Origin: Symbiodinium natans
Lineage: Eukaryota; Sar; Dinophyceae; Suessiales; Symbiodiniaceae
Length of the DNA: 64,000 nt
Assembly (NCBI GenBank): GCA_905221605.1
Contig: CAJNDS010002069.1
Location: 284,541 to 348,540, forward strand
Direction: 5' to 3'
Positions 1-8,944 of this stretch are shown here, one piece after another. The notes under the pieces are model-generated. The model saw only the letters and a list, made by a program, of their open reading frames with translations. It was not told the origin of the DNA and searched no databases. How positions within the stretch are numbered: position 1 is the first letter of the stretch; every line of letters begins with the position of its first letter. Both the position numbers and the translations under genes were made by a program.

Positions 1-130
1 CAAAAAAACTCAAGCAAGTACCCACATTCTTCGATCACGCTTTGTATCAGGGCCCTTGCAACACCGGCGCAGGCACCAGGGGTTCCAGCGGGCACCTGGG
101 AGAGGGTTTCACAACAAGACGTTGGCCTTG

Positions 131-222
131 GGATATTCCCCCTTACACTAGCAGTCCTTCATAGGGATTTTCAGAATTGGGGGGTGCTATTTATAAGCCC
201 AATTAAGGCCTAACATTGGTCC
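131..222. repeat. Degenerate copy of a short inverted-repeat (MITE-like) element
   Basis: The left arm (ATTCCCCCTTACACTAGCAG, then TCCTTCATAGGGATT) matches the left arm of the much better palindrome at 25238-25330. The right arm (AATTAAGGCCTAACATTGG) is a decayed version of the other arm. Two copies 25 kb apart suggest a mobile family. No coding capacity is visible in it. Confidence 0.55.
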
Positions 223-900
223 ATCCTCTCGCCCTACTCTCGCCTTTCTCCTGCTGATGAAGTCCGCCCCCCCCCGCCCCCACCCCAACCAAACAAAAAA
301 TGGCCCCGACTATGTCAGGTTCGTTGCATACGTCATATAGGCATACAGGTATACCCTTTTTAAGGTCCCTTCTGGGGGAGTAGAGTTTACCCTAAGCCCT
401 AAACCCGCAGAGTATTTCCCGTCGAGGTGCTCTGCCATGTCTGCGATCACAGCTGCCAGCACCGGAGCAAACTCAGAGCACCAGCTCCAGCCTTGGGTTT
501 TTTTTGAGGGTTGTCGGGGGGGGTTCAGAAGGTCTTAGAGGGTTTTATTTTGCAGGGTTTTTAGGGTGTGCGCTTGACAATATAGGCGCCAGGAATATCC
601 AGGACAGCTGGGGAGAATGCCCCATGCTTTGTCCCAGTGGAAGATCCGGAAGTCCCAGTCTCGTTGTGAGAGCTGATCAAGCCTTGTCTTTTGTTTGGCA
701 CGAGAGGTTCAACCCAGTGCATGACACAAAACTACCCTAAACCCTGAACCCTAAATACCCTAATCCCTAGGTCGGCATAGCTCGCGGCCGCAGGTTCAGG
801 TGCGCGTATGCTTCGGTCTGGGCACAACTCCGCAAGGCATCTTCTGTCGAAAGACTGACCAGACAAGCTGAGACGAATGCCTGACTGGATGTTCCTGTCG
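223..900. other. Stretch without a recognisable gene
   Basis: This holds a C-rich run (266-290) and scattered GGGTTTAGGG or CCCTAAA remnants (484-570, 735-770). The short open frames show no family signature. I see no gene here. Confidence 0.5.
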
Positions 901-913
901 CAGCTCGGACGAC

Positions 914-1540
914 CTAACATACAGTCACGACATACACTGTCCTCGACATGGCCATGGGCATTCTGCCTGCGAGCACTCCACGGGTAGGCCATCCGTCATT
1001 GATCCAACGATATTCACGTAAACCTTGGTAATCAGGAGCTGCCTGATCCACTGATGTAACATGCTTGACGTGATCGCTTGATGCTCGTGCATGAAAAACT
1101 AACCGTTCTGTCAGCAAGTTCGTCCAGGCGGCACAAATGCCAGCCTGGCATCAGGTGGAAAACGTCAGCATAGTGGGTGTGCCGGTGCCAAAAGTGGAGT
1201 ATTGCCATGTCATGCCTCGAAAGGCACCGGAGCTCGCCATGTCCGAGCACGTCGGACCTGCCCCGGAACAAATCCAGAGCATGCAACCATCATGACCATG
1301 GCCGCTGCTGTGATCAGTGTCATGGGAACGTGCAGCCAAGACGAACGTGCCGTGACATGGGTCTCAACGGAAGTCGAGTCAAGCACACTCTCGATCGCGC
1401 AGACCACGTCCATCAAGGTCGCCTCGGCAAAACTGACGTTCAGCTGGAAATGGTAGGATCCCCTTATAATAAGGATCCCCAAGAAGGTACCCCATTTTCG
1501 GAAACCCCAGCTACAACTCGTTCCACCCTTCGCATGCACT
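914..1540 (-). CDS. Unidentified coding fragments (minus strand)
   Basis: Several short minus-strand frames look protein-like rather than random. One near 1440-1290 runs FQLNVSFAEATLMDVVCAIE and leads into a hydrophobic stretch ending in AAAMVMMVACSGF, a possible membrane segment. One near 1215-1130 reads WHRHTHYADVFHLMPGWHL. One near 1040-980 reads YQGLREYRWINDGWPTRG. The frames are interrupted by a dispersed repeat (1455-1512) that ends in a plausible acceptor (TTTCCAG). They could be 3' exons of the carrier/condensation gene upstream on this strand, but I cannot assign a family. The exact exon borders are unknown. Confidence 0.3.
1455..1512 (-). repeat. Dispersed introner-like repeat, copy 1
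   Basis: On the plus strand it reads TAGGATCCCCTTATAATAAG, then GATCCCCAAGAAGGTACCCC and ATTTTCGGAAACCCC. Related copies lie at about 2820-2965, 5100-5215, 33085-33200 and 58985-59160. On the minus strand, the direction of the neighbouring gene fragments, it begins GTTTCCGA and is followed by CATTTCCAG. It could therefore be removed as a GT-AG intron. The intron role is inferred; the repeat is directly visible. Confidence 0.55.
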
Positions 1541-1989
1541 GCAAGCCCATGACGTGGCGGGAGTCTCCGACATCAACTGGGAAAACGCGCTGCCTTAGAG
1601 ATCACCACACTGAGCGCAGCCAAACAGCAAGGAAGACATCTTCAGTAGAGTCTATAGAAGATCTCTTCCGAACAAGGTGGCTGCAGACGCCTGCCGAGCT
1701 GATGACTCTGACAGGAAACCCACCATCTCATTCTGTCCCGGCCCATCACGGCCTGTCTCGGTCACACAACGTCTGACAGCTCTTTGGCCATGGACCGCTC
1801 TTCAACTTTCAACGTCTGCAAACATGAAACGATGTCGACCCAACGTTTGAGGCATGGGCACGCACACTTCAGAATCAGCTGGAAGCGATGCTGGTCCGGA
1901 AAGAGCCGCAGAAGACTCAGCGGTTGCAGTCAGCAAGCAGCTGGAGTTCGACAGCGCGGAAGGACACAAAAGTTCACAGCAATGCGATA

Positions 1990-2647
1990 CGAGTAGGATG
2001 CAATTGCTGGGGCTCAGCCTGCCAACAACAGCCGCCAGCCACGCCTGATGCCAGACATGCTTTTCTATGAGCCCCCTGCCCAGCTCATGGTGTTCCAATC
2101 TGAGGTCTCCGCAATGTCGATACTGCAGCCGATCACGCTGGAGGCGGCAACATCTGAGTTGTGCCAAAGCCGGCTTAAACCCGAGACCGAGAGCCAATGA
2201 ATGAAGCAATGCAGTCTGAGATCCAGGCGCAAAGCGTTCATGATCGGGGGTTCCAGCTTTATTCTCCTGGGCAAGTTGTTCTATATACAGGACCACATTC
2301 AAGGCAAGTTGCATAACGGATGCCCTAAAAATGGATCCCCAGAACATGCCCCAGAGTTTGGAGCCATGCTGTTGCAGCAGCCAGGTCGCTTCGAGAAGCC
2401 CGGCCGTCTGCCCCAGTCTTCGCAAACGATCCTCGCATGCTCGGGTTTCTGTGGGGGGCGTGTACGGCATACTATAGGGTTTAGAGTTTATGGAGCTTAG
2501 GGTCTTAAGGCACCAACATGACTTCTCCGTGTAAGCGAGGCTCTCGTGGTACACGTCATCATTGGCATTGTCTTCCCCTCTCAGCCGGCCAACGAGGGAT
2601 CGCCTCAACCGATGTTGCAGCAGGGCCTCACGAGTGCAGACATCCAC
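1990..2647 (-). CDS. Unidentified minus-strand coding fragment
   Basis: A long minus-strand frame is open from about 2647 to 1802. Its upper part (LLQHRLRRSLVGRLRGEDNA near 2620-2550) is charged and protein-like. A second piece near 2180-2070 reads SVIGCSIDIAETSDWNTMSW. I do not recognise a family. TTTAGGG-type remnants at 2460-2500, inside the frame, suggest an intron lies within it, so the full-length frame is probably not one exon. It may belong to the same gene as the carrier/condensation segments at 3.9-4.6 kb. Confidence 0.25.
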
Positions 2648-2819
2648 AAATCCTAAAAAATTCGTGAAAAGCAGGCACCTGTGCTTAGTAATTATAGGGT
2701 TTAGGGTTTAGGGATTTTTGGGTTTGCAACTGAGCAGCCAGATGCTCTGGTGGAGCAGGCGGCTCCACAGGCGGTCGGGCACACAGCCCTGCCTCCTGCA
2801 CATCCCACGCTGCTGCGTA

Positions 2820-2965
2820 TGGGTATTTCCCCCAATAGACGTACCCTTTATAAACCCCGAAATAACAAAATCCGCAGTATCGGAACCCCCAAAAAAGGTA
2901 CCCCTTATTCTCGTAACCCCCCCAAAAAAGGTACCCCCCATTCTCGTAACCCCCCCACATCATGT
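2820..2965 (-). repeat. Dispersed introner-like repeat, copy 2 (internally duplicated)
   Basis: It contains AAAAAAGGTACCCC followed by ATTCTCGTAACCCCCC twice in tandem, preceded by a diverged third unit. It matches the GGTACCCC...CGGAAACCCC family found at 1455 and elsewhere. Confidence 0.5.
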
Positions 2966-3049
2966 CTGCATCTACCTGTGATCGCACCGGTCTGAGGCTC
3001 CTCAGCATAGATGCGCATCAAGTCCGTCAGGAGAGCATTGCCCGATGCC

Positions 3050-3900
3050 CCATCCGAGTACCTCACAGACTCGGAAAAGTCTCGGAAAGAAGGGCAAAGA
3101 AGACTTGGATAGGGAGTGAGGCACCCTGCGCACCCAGGCAAAGCGTCCGTTCTTGTAGCAGGCGCTTGCTCTTGCAGGCAAGGTGCGCGTGGGTGATTCC
3201 GGCATGAATGAACCAGGTCACATCCTCCGGCGGCAACGTGCGTGCGGCCTGTGCCACAGGCATCCCGGCGGGGAGGGTGCCTGGCAGCGACGAGGAGCTC
3301 TGGATGAAGGCTGCCGATATCCTACTGTATGACAGTATGAGCGACGTGGAGCCGATGAGAAATTCGATGAGGCGAACCCTGCCTTTCCGGATCACTGGGA
3401 CGGCACAGATCTGATAGGGCCAATACTGATTGCGAAGCGGTGCTGCAATCCAGAACATGTAATCAGCATCACCTTTCTGAGACGAACGGGAAGGCATCTG
3501 AAAGCTTTCAAGCACTCTAAGCACTCTCTCTCACTCTCTCTCTCTCTCTCTGGAAGGCATGGAAGGATTTCTGGGATGTTCTCGACCCGTATGCGGGCAT
3601 GGCGCTGAGATTGACGTACTTTGGATCCCGGACAACAAGCTCCGGATCTGGCAGTCGAACCTGCCGCACGTTGGGCCGATGCAAAAGTGGATGTGTGTGG
3701 CTTTGCTGTTCTCCCCTGCCGCCTGGACCCGAGCATGTTCTGGGGAGTTCAGCATCGTCCGCGGCCAGGCAGCAAAAAGCACGGCACCCATGATGCTGCG
3801 AGCGGCGGACCACTTCCAGCTCGAAGTCCCGTAGGCGGAGCAAACAAGCCTCAGCAGCAAGAACACACAACACACCAGTTCCAATCCCAAGAAGCACCTC
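3050..3900 (-). CDS. Unidentified exons downstream of the condensation-like segment
   Basis: Minus-strand frames here include DADYMFWIAAPLRNQYWPYQ followed by ICAVPVIRKGRVRLIEFLIG (about 3470-3350), RPNVRQVRLPDPELVVRDPK (about 3680-3620) and LPPEDVTWFIHAG (about 3230-3190). They look like coding sequence. The region is split by a CT/GA microsatellite at 3520-3552, so more than one exon is likely. They sit directly downstream of the condensation-like segment and may be its continuation. I could not find the HHxxxDG signature that would prove that. Confidence 0.3.
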
Positions 3901-3929
3901 TAGCTCCGCAAGCCTTTAAGTACCTCCAC

Positions 3930-4245
3930 AGCTCATGTAATCTGCATACGAGGGGCTGCCACATTGCCCCAGCACGGTCCATGGCTTCTCGCATTGCCTC
4001 GTCTCGGCTCTGCGTCGTGCGCAAGGCGGAGTGCCGGGCCACCACCCGATCGGAGGCTCTCTGAAGGGCATCCAGGTCGAGGTGGCCTGGGCCCCCATAT
4101 CGGACACACCTCGGAGACAGCGACACGCCCACAAGCCGAGGCATCCTGACGCGGTTCACTGAGGCGGGTGCCAGTCCACGGGAGACTTCCCAAACTCCAT
4201 GAAGTATAACCTGTAAGCACCCTCTTCGTCTGGCTGGAAACCATC
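3930..4245 (-). CDS. Condensation-domain-like segment (NRPS-type)
   Basis: One exon near 4235-4160 reads PDEEGAYRLYFMEFGKSPVD. The next, near 4085-3960, contains GGPGHLDLDALQRASDRVVA and then RHSALRT. The pattern 'LD..AL..A...L..RH.ALRT' is the hallmark of the N-terminal part of non-ribosomal peptide synthetase condensation domains and related acyltransferases. A carrier-like segment lies immediately upstream, which supports a modular synthetase. The active-site HHxxxDG motif is not seen in this window. Either it lies on an exon I did not recognise or the domain is degenerate. The substrate is unknown. Confidence 0.5.
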
Positions 4246-4329
4246 CTCCCAGGAAGGCACCAATCATAAGAAACATATGGATGCCCCGTACTACCCTGTA
4301 CTATCCTATACTCAGGCAATCATCTCGAG

Positions 4330-4590
4330 TCATCATCCACAAAATCTCTTGCCCAGGCGTGGCCGGTCCTGGCTGGCAGCGTTGGGCCCCTCTGCCTCCT
4401 GGAGGGCTCGGGCGAGGGCCTCGACGTCCGGGCAGCGGAGGACCATGGCCGAGGTAGCCACCATTCCCAGCTCGCGCCGCAGCAGCTCAACCAAGCGAAT
4501 GCTCTGCCTCGGAGCGGAAATTCTGAGAGCTCCCTGGGCAGAATGTCTAGGACCTTTCGCAACAATCTTTCAGCATGCTTCCAAGTTAGT
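4330..4590 (-). CDS. Carrier-protein-like segment (PCP/ACP helix II-IV)
   Basis: After a probable acceptor (CTCCGAG|G, about 4517) the minus strand encodes QSIRLVELLRRELGMVATSA, then MVLRCPDVEALARALQEAEG. This matches the second half of acyl/peptidyl carrier domains, which have the form '(GGDS)(L/I)xLVELLRRLxxxxG...F..PTVEALARAL'. The glycine-aspartate residues before the phosphopantetheine serine are not visible on this exon. An upstream frame (LLRKVLDILPRELSEF) could be helix I. The condensation-like exon follows within 100-250 bp on the same strand. Confidence 0.5.
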
Positions 4591-4599
4591 TAGCTAAGT

Positions 4600-5095
4600 C
4601 ACAGAGACTCCAAGGACGTCAGGCTCGGAGGTGTTCCACCCACACGCTCCACAAGGACCGCGAGCGCTCCTTCCAGGCCGGAGAGACTGGAGTCAGGCGC
4701 AGCTCCTGGCAAAAGTAGAGCCCCCCAGGCCAAGCAATAAAACCTCTGCTATGAGCACCCTGGAAAGCACCTGCGCCGGTTGCAGTCCCGTTGCTGAGAT
4801 CTCCCTGATCCTGCGAGTCAAGCATCTTCTGCAGCATTTTGCAAGTACGCGGCTCAATGATGCCCAAAGCAGCTCTTTTCCTGAAGTTTCCCGCCTGCCT
4901 GCGTGCGTGTCGGTGGGAGTACAGCCGGCCGCACCGGCTCCCACAAACCGACTTTAGACAGATCATCCTTCTCCGTCCCCTCGAGGTACACATTTACCCA
5001 CCTCGAGGCCAGAGTCGAGAGAGTGCTATCACTGCTATCTCTCCAAGAGCTCTCTCGAACTCTCTCCGTCCCTCCGTGGTGTCTCTGCGTAGGAA
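4600..5095 (-). other. Unassigned stretch between carrier-like exon and repeats
   Basis: Minus-strand frames near 4900-4640 (for example FRKRAALGIIEPRTCKMLQK) are open but match no family I know. They may be exons of the carrier/condensation gene. Nothing else is identifiable. Confidence 0.3.
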
Positions 5096-5099
5096 GCTC

Positions 5100-5215
5100 A
5101 GGTGGGTACTTCCAAAAACAGGGGGGTACCCTCAATATACCCCAAAATGGTATAGTCCTTCTTAGAGGAACCACTGCACAAAGGGTACCGCCCATGTTCG
5201 GAAACCCCCAGGATG
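5100..5215 (-). repeat. Dispersed introner-like repeat, copy 3
   Basis: This contains GGGTACCCTCAATATACCCC and, at its end, AAAGGGTACCGCCCATGTTC followed by GGAAACCCCCA. It is the same family as 1455-1512, here with an internal insertion. Confidence 0.5.
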
Positions 5216-5321
5216 AGCTCAAGGGGCACCTGTCTTCGGAGCCCCAGTCGTAGGCGACCATGTGCTTCCGGAAAGAGAGGCTCCCATCGAAGCGTGGCTT
5301 CTGCAGAACCGGTACCTGACA

Positions 5322-5469
5322 AGGGTTTTAGGGTTTAGGGTTTTTGGGGTTTAGGGTTTGGGGTTTTAGGGGTTTAAGGGGTTTAGGTTTAGGGTTTAGG
5401 GTTTAGGGTTTAGGGTTTTAGGGTTTTAGGGGTTTAGGGTTTTAGGGTTTTAGGGTTTAGGGTTTAGGG
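5322..5469 (+). repeat. Degenerate interstitial telomere-type array (TTTAGGG)
   Basis: About 150 bp of TTTAGGG units, many carrying an extra T or G (TTTTAGGG, TTTGGGG). The degeneracy suggests it is older than the array at 6914-7057. Confidence 0.9.
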
Positions 5470-5869
5470 CGGACGCCAGGCTAATGGGAGGCAAGTTGGG
5501 GGGGGGGGGCACGCAACGGAGCACCAGTCGACCTGGAAGCCATGGCAGTCGCATCCCGCATATGAGCGAACGGAGCAAAGAAAAAAGCTGGGTCTTGGAC
5601 GAAGGTACGAGCTATCCCATGTCGATCTGGAGATGAACTCCTTCGCTACCCCAAACTGCACAGATTGGCACTCGAAAGAAAAACAAAAGCAATCACTTGA
5701 TGTCCGAGGCTCATCCCTGCACCACTTGGGAAAGACAAGGACCTCAGGATATCCACACGACAGTCCACACGCTTTTCGACACACTGCTTTCTCATGTGTC
5801 GACTCCTCCGCGAGTCGAAGTAAGGCTCAAGACGTACGCGACGGGCAAGCTCAGCAGAAAGCGCACCCT

Positions 5870-6303
5870 CAGAAGCCCATGGCTGCCCGAGACAGGTTCG
5901 GCCACGCACTGCCCTCTCCTGCCCTGCCCCAGCGGGCCTGCTGGGTCTCTGCGAGTACAAGCCTCCCATCGCACATCACATGGTGGCCGCTGCTTCGAAG
6001 CAAGAAGCGGGAGGATTTGGAGAATCTGGAGAGGTCAGCGAGGCCTAAGATGCCGAGAAGAAGCAGGCCGATGTGAATGTTCCCCGTGCACAGCACCTAG
6101 GTCATCTGTGATACGATGCGGCCGATGTCTGCGCAAGTCAACGCAAGAACAGACACTTGATTCTGGATCACATCAGCTGTTGCTTCATGCTGTCCGCACA
6201 AGTACTGGACCAGCGCAGTTGCCACCGCAAAAGCATCCCGGTCTCGAAGCCACGACAACCTAAGTCCGAGGGCTTGGGTTTCAAACATGTTCAAACACAC
6301 CAA
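5870..6303 (-). CDS. Unidentified coding fragments with a membrane segment
   Basis: A minus-strand frame at 6260-6110 reads RDRDAFAVATALVQYLCGQH and continues with EATADVIQNQVSVLALTCAD. A second at 6075-6010 carries HIGLLLLGILGLADLSRF, a plausible transmembrane helix. They look like coding sequence but I recognise no family. They lie between the end of the methyltransferase gene and the carrier-like exons and may be a small separate gene. Confidence 0.35.
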
Positions 6304-6449
6304 GTGGAGAGAGTGGCTTAAGGCATCTCAAGGCCATGCAAGGCAATGCAAGGCTTGTCACTGTGTCGAACCGGGAGCGAGTTTGGCGTGGACAAGACAT
6401 TGAAGGAACATACTGAACCCATGAAGCTCATGTGTGAGTGCTCTTTTTT

Positions 6450-7993
6450 CCTTTCCTGCTCTTTCCACTCGAGCTTCTGAAAGGCACCCATCTCAAGGCA
6501 GATCGCGTCCCAATCCTTGGTCCACCTCCCCGACTCGTCTCGGACCTTGTGTTCGCAAAGGCGCAAGAAAAAGCGGTACATCAGGAACTTAGTGGGTGCT
6601 GCCCGGAAACGATCAACTCCTCTTCGTCCACTGCAGTTTCCGAAGGCGATCGGCTGCAAACCAGCACTTGCCACTTCCTTTGATCTGCTGCGTTAGTGGC
6701 GTCTGAAGGTTGCAAGGCCACGCCCTACAGGAGGAAGCATTTGCAAGCAGTGTATTGCAGGGCATTACCGGGCATTGCCGGGCTCAGCGAGCTCAATTTG
6801 CCCCGAGCATCGGCTCTCCTCTTGAGAATGCAGTGAGCCGCCTCACCGTCTTCAGGCCCACATCCACCAGCGCTCGGTCCACATCCGAGCTGCGGGAGGC
6901 AACCTGCGCCACGAGGGTTTAGGGTTTAGGGTTTAGGGTTTAGGGTTTAGGGTTTAGGGTTTAGGGTTTAGGGTTTAGGGTTTAGGGTTCAGGGTTTAGG
7001 GTTTAGGGTTTAGGGTTTAGGGTTTAGGGTTTAGGGTTTAGGGTTTAGGGTTTAGGGGAACTGCGGGGAACTATGGGAAAGCAACCGGGTTTACGAAGGA
7101 TGCAGAAGGAGGGGCGTGCACCATGCAGAACTTGCCCTCATCGGTCAGCGCCCTCGATGCAGTCTGGGCAAACTCACGGGGCCCACCCCGCAGCTCGTAG
7201 TAGCAATACCTGCGCTGACTGTGGGCCGGCAGCTTCCTGCAGAAGGTCGAAACCCGGCATTGCATCAATATTGAAGTTCCTCTCCCTTCGTCCTGTCTCC
7301 AGGAAGGATATACGGCGGGTTGGCGGTAACCAAGTCGAACTGCGCCCGGAAGCCCTGCACGATGCCTGTACCACAGCATCCACGTGAGCAGACTGCTGCA
7401 GAAAGCTCAACTCTCAGGCGACCTTCATCCCGCAGATCCCCGTGGATGATGCGAACTCGTGGCTGCAAGCCCAGGAGTTGCACACTTCGGTTCATGAGTT
7501 CGGTGCTCTCCTCCTGCGCCTGCACAGCTCGAAGATGTTGTTAAGAGCTGCAAGCAGGCTTGAGATCTACAAGAGGCCAGTCCCGCCTCCACAGCTGTCA
7601 GGCGCGACTGGTCTGGCTGTTGGGCAAGCCAGAAGAGGCCAACCGATCCAGTTCCCGCCTTGGACCATTGGAGCACACGGCAGACATGAAAGATGCTTCG
7701 GGTTTAGGGCTTAGGGCTTTCTAGGGTTATAGGGCTTGAAGACCTCCGTATCAGCAACACATCCCTGCTGAGAACCTGCCCCGGCCCTGCGGCCCAGCCA
7801 CCCCCAGGTCCAGCAGATGCCGCGCTTTGGGGGCTGCACGCCAGGCTTCCCGCGCAAGCAGGATGTCGTCGCCATTGAAGCGGTAGCCGCTGCGCACCTG
7901 GTGGATGGACCTGCCGCACAAGCGCTCTAAGACTCTAGGCCTCCGCATGGTCAATCCATGGAGGTGCAAGCATGCGCTGAACGGCCTTGTCAT
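6450..7993 (-). CDS. TrmN6/YfiC-like SAM-dependent N6-adenine methyltransferase, about 7 exons
   Basis: Exons in order match bacterial tRNA1(Val) m6A37 methyltransferase. The first, about 7910-7805, has RSGYRFNGDDILLA, the family's substrate-side GYRF..D..LLA motif, then HLLDLG. The second, about 7650-7577, has GTGSVGLFWLAQQPDQSRLT, the SAM-binding glycine motif, ending in AVE. The third, 7525-7455, has VRIIHGDLRD. The fourth, about 7355-7310, has FDLVTANPPY, the catalytic NPPY. The fifth, about 7215-7095, has YYELRGGPREFAQTASRAL. The sixth, about 6905-6856, has DVDRALVDVGLKTV. The seventh, about 6560-6470, has VRDESGRWTKDWDAICLEMG, the usual VxDxxGxYT C-terminus. The intron before the sixth exon contains the TTTAGGG array. 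Family knowledge says these enzymes methylate RNA adenine using SAM; the actual substrate here is inferred. The start is uncertain: the first Met in frame is at 7993, with another 45 bp further in. Confidence 0.8.
6914..7057 (+). repeat. Near-perfect interstitial telomeric array (TTTAGGG) about 20 copies
   Basis: About 20 tandem GGGTTTA units with a single variant (TTCAGGG at 6985). It lies wholly inside an intron of the methyltransferase gene: the exon encoding the ELRGG segment ends at a TTC|GTAAAC donor just above it, and the next exon (GCGCAG|GTTGCC) starts just below it. Confidence 0.95.
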
Positions 7994-8930
7994 GCTACAT
8001 CAATTATATCACTGTCGATGTTGACTTGCATGCATTTACCCGATCGATGGTGTTCAAGGCAGCTTGCTTCTCGGAAATCACAACTCGGAAGAGTGAGGCC
8101 GAGACACCACCCACGGCACAGGCGATCAAGCACAACAGGCTCACCGGAAGCTGTTGGTTGAGGTTGCACTGCCTGGGCACATCGACGGACCTGAGCATCT
8201 CGGAGATTCCGAGTCTTATCGAGTGTCTCCCAGCCCAAGCTTACAATGTCAGCGTTCCGCAGTAGTTTCTTGTGTCAAATTAGAGTCTTTTCACCCTCTC
8301 AAGCTCTGTCATGCTTGGCGGTCTGCCTTCCCAGCCACCCGTCCAGGCCGTCCAAGACGAGGTATCATGGCATCACTATGCCAGACGCTGGAGAACTGCC
8401 GCCTGCACAGCTGGAATGAGGTAAAAACCTGGGCCGCAGAGGCAGTGGTCTTGAACAATAACATGACACACAGAGCAACGCAGAGCCCTACGTAGACACT
8501 ACGACACCAATTACCTCTCTTCTACCAGTAGTTGAGGATCCTGAAATGTGCAAGGCACCCAGACCACCCACAGCGCTGCCGGTGGCAGTCGACATGAAGC
8601 ACTGTGAATGCGGGGCATGCTGCCCCATGCTCATTGAGGGCACGAATGCAGATCTTCCACATGAATGGCACAGACAAACATCGTGCGGGGACAGTCTCTC
8701 ACTGAGGGTTCTGCATGGTCACATCACTGAAGTAGACTTCCATCACTCACATTAACATTGAGCCATAACAGCTATAAACTCCCAGAACGTGGCAGCTGCA
8801 TGAGTCTTTTGCCTGCCGTACAAAGCCTATCGCCCACTAAGATGCCAGCACTGAAGCAGCTAGGAGGACCGCCGGCCACAGAAGCCATGCTGGCGGAGCC
8901 TCGATACTAACCCGGGAAACTTGGTGAAGA
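7994..8930. other. Intergenic stretch without a recognisable gene
   Basis: This is the space between the 5' end of the methyltransferase and the stop codon of the adenylate-forming enzyme gene. Frames on both strands are short and unremarkable. An additional N-terminal exon of the methyltransferase could hide here. Confidence 0.5.
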
Positions 8931-8944
8931 TCCCCCATCGTCAC

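Noticed and set aside
1177-1776. 199-codon plus-strand frame
   Set aside because: It runs through the dispersed repeat at 1455-1512 and lies opposite better minus-strand coding signals.
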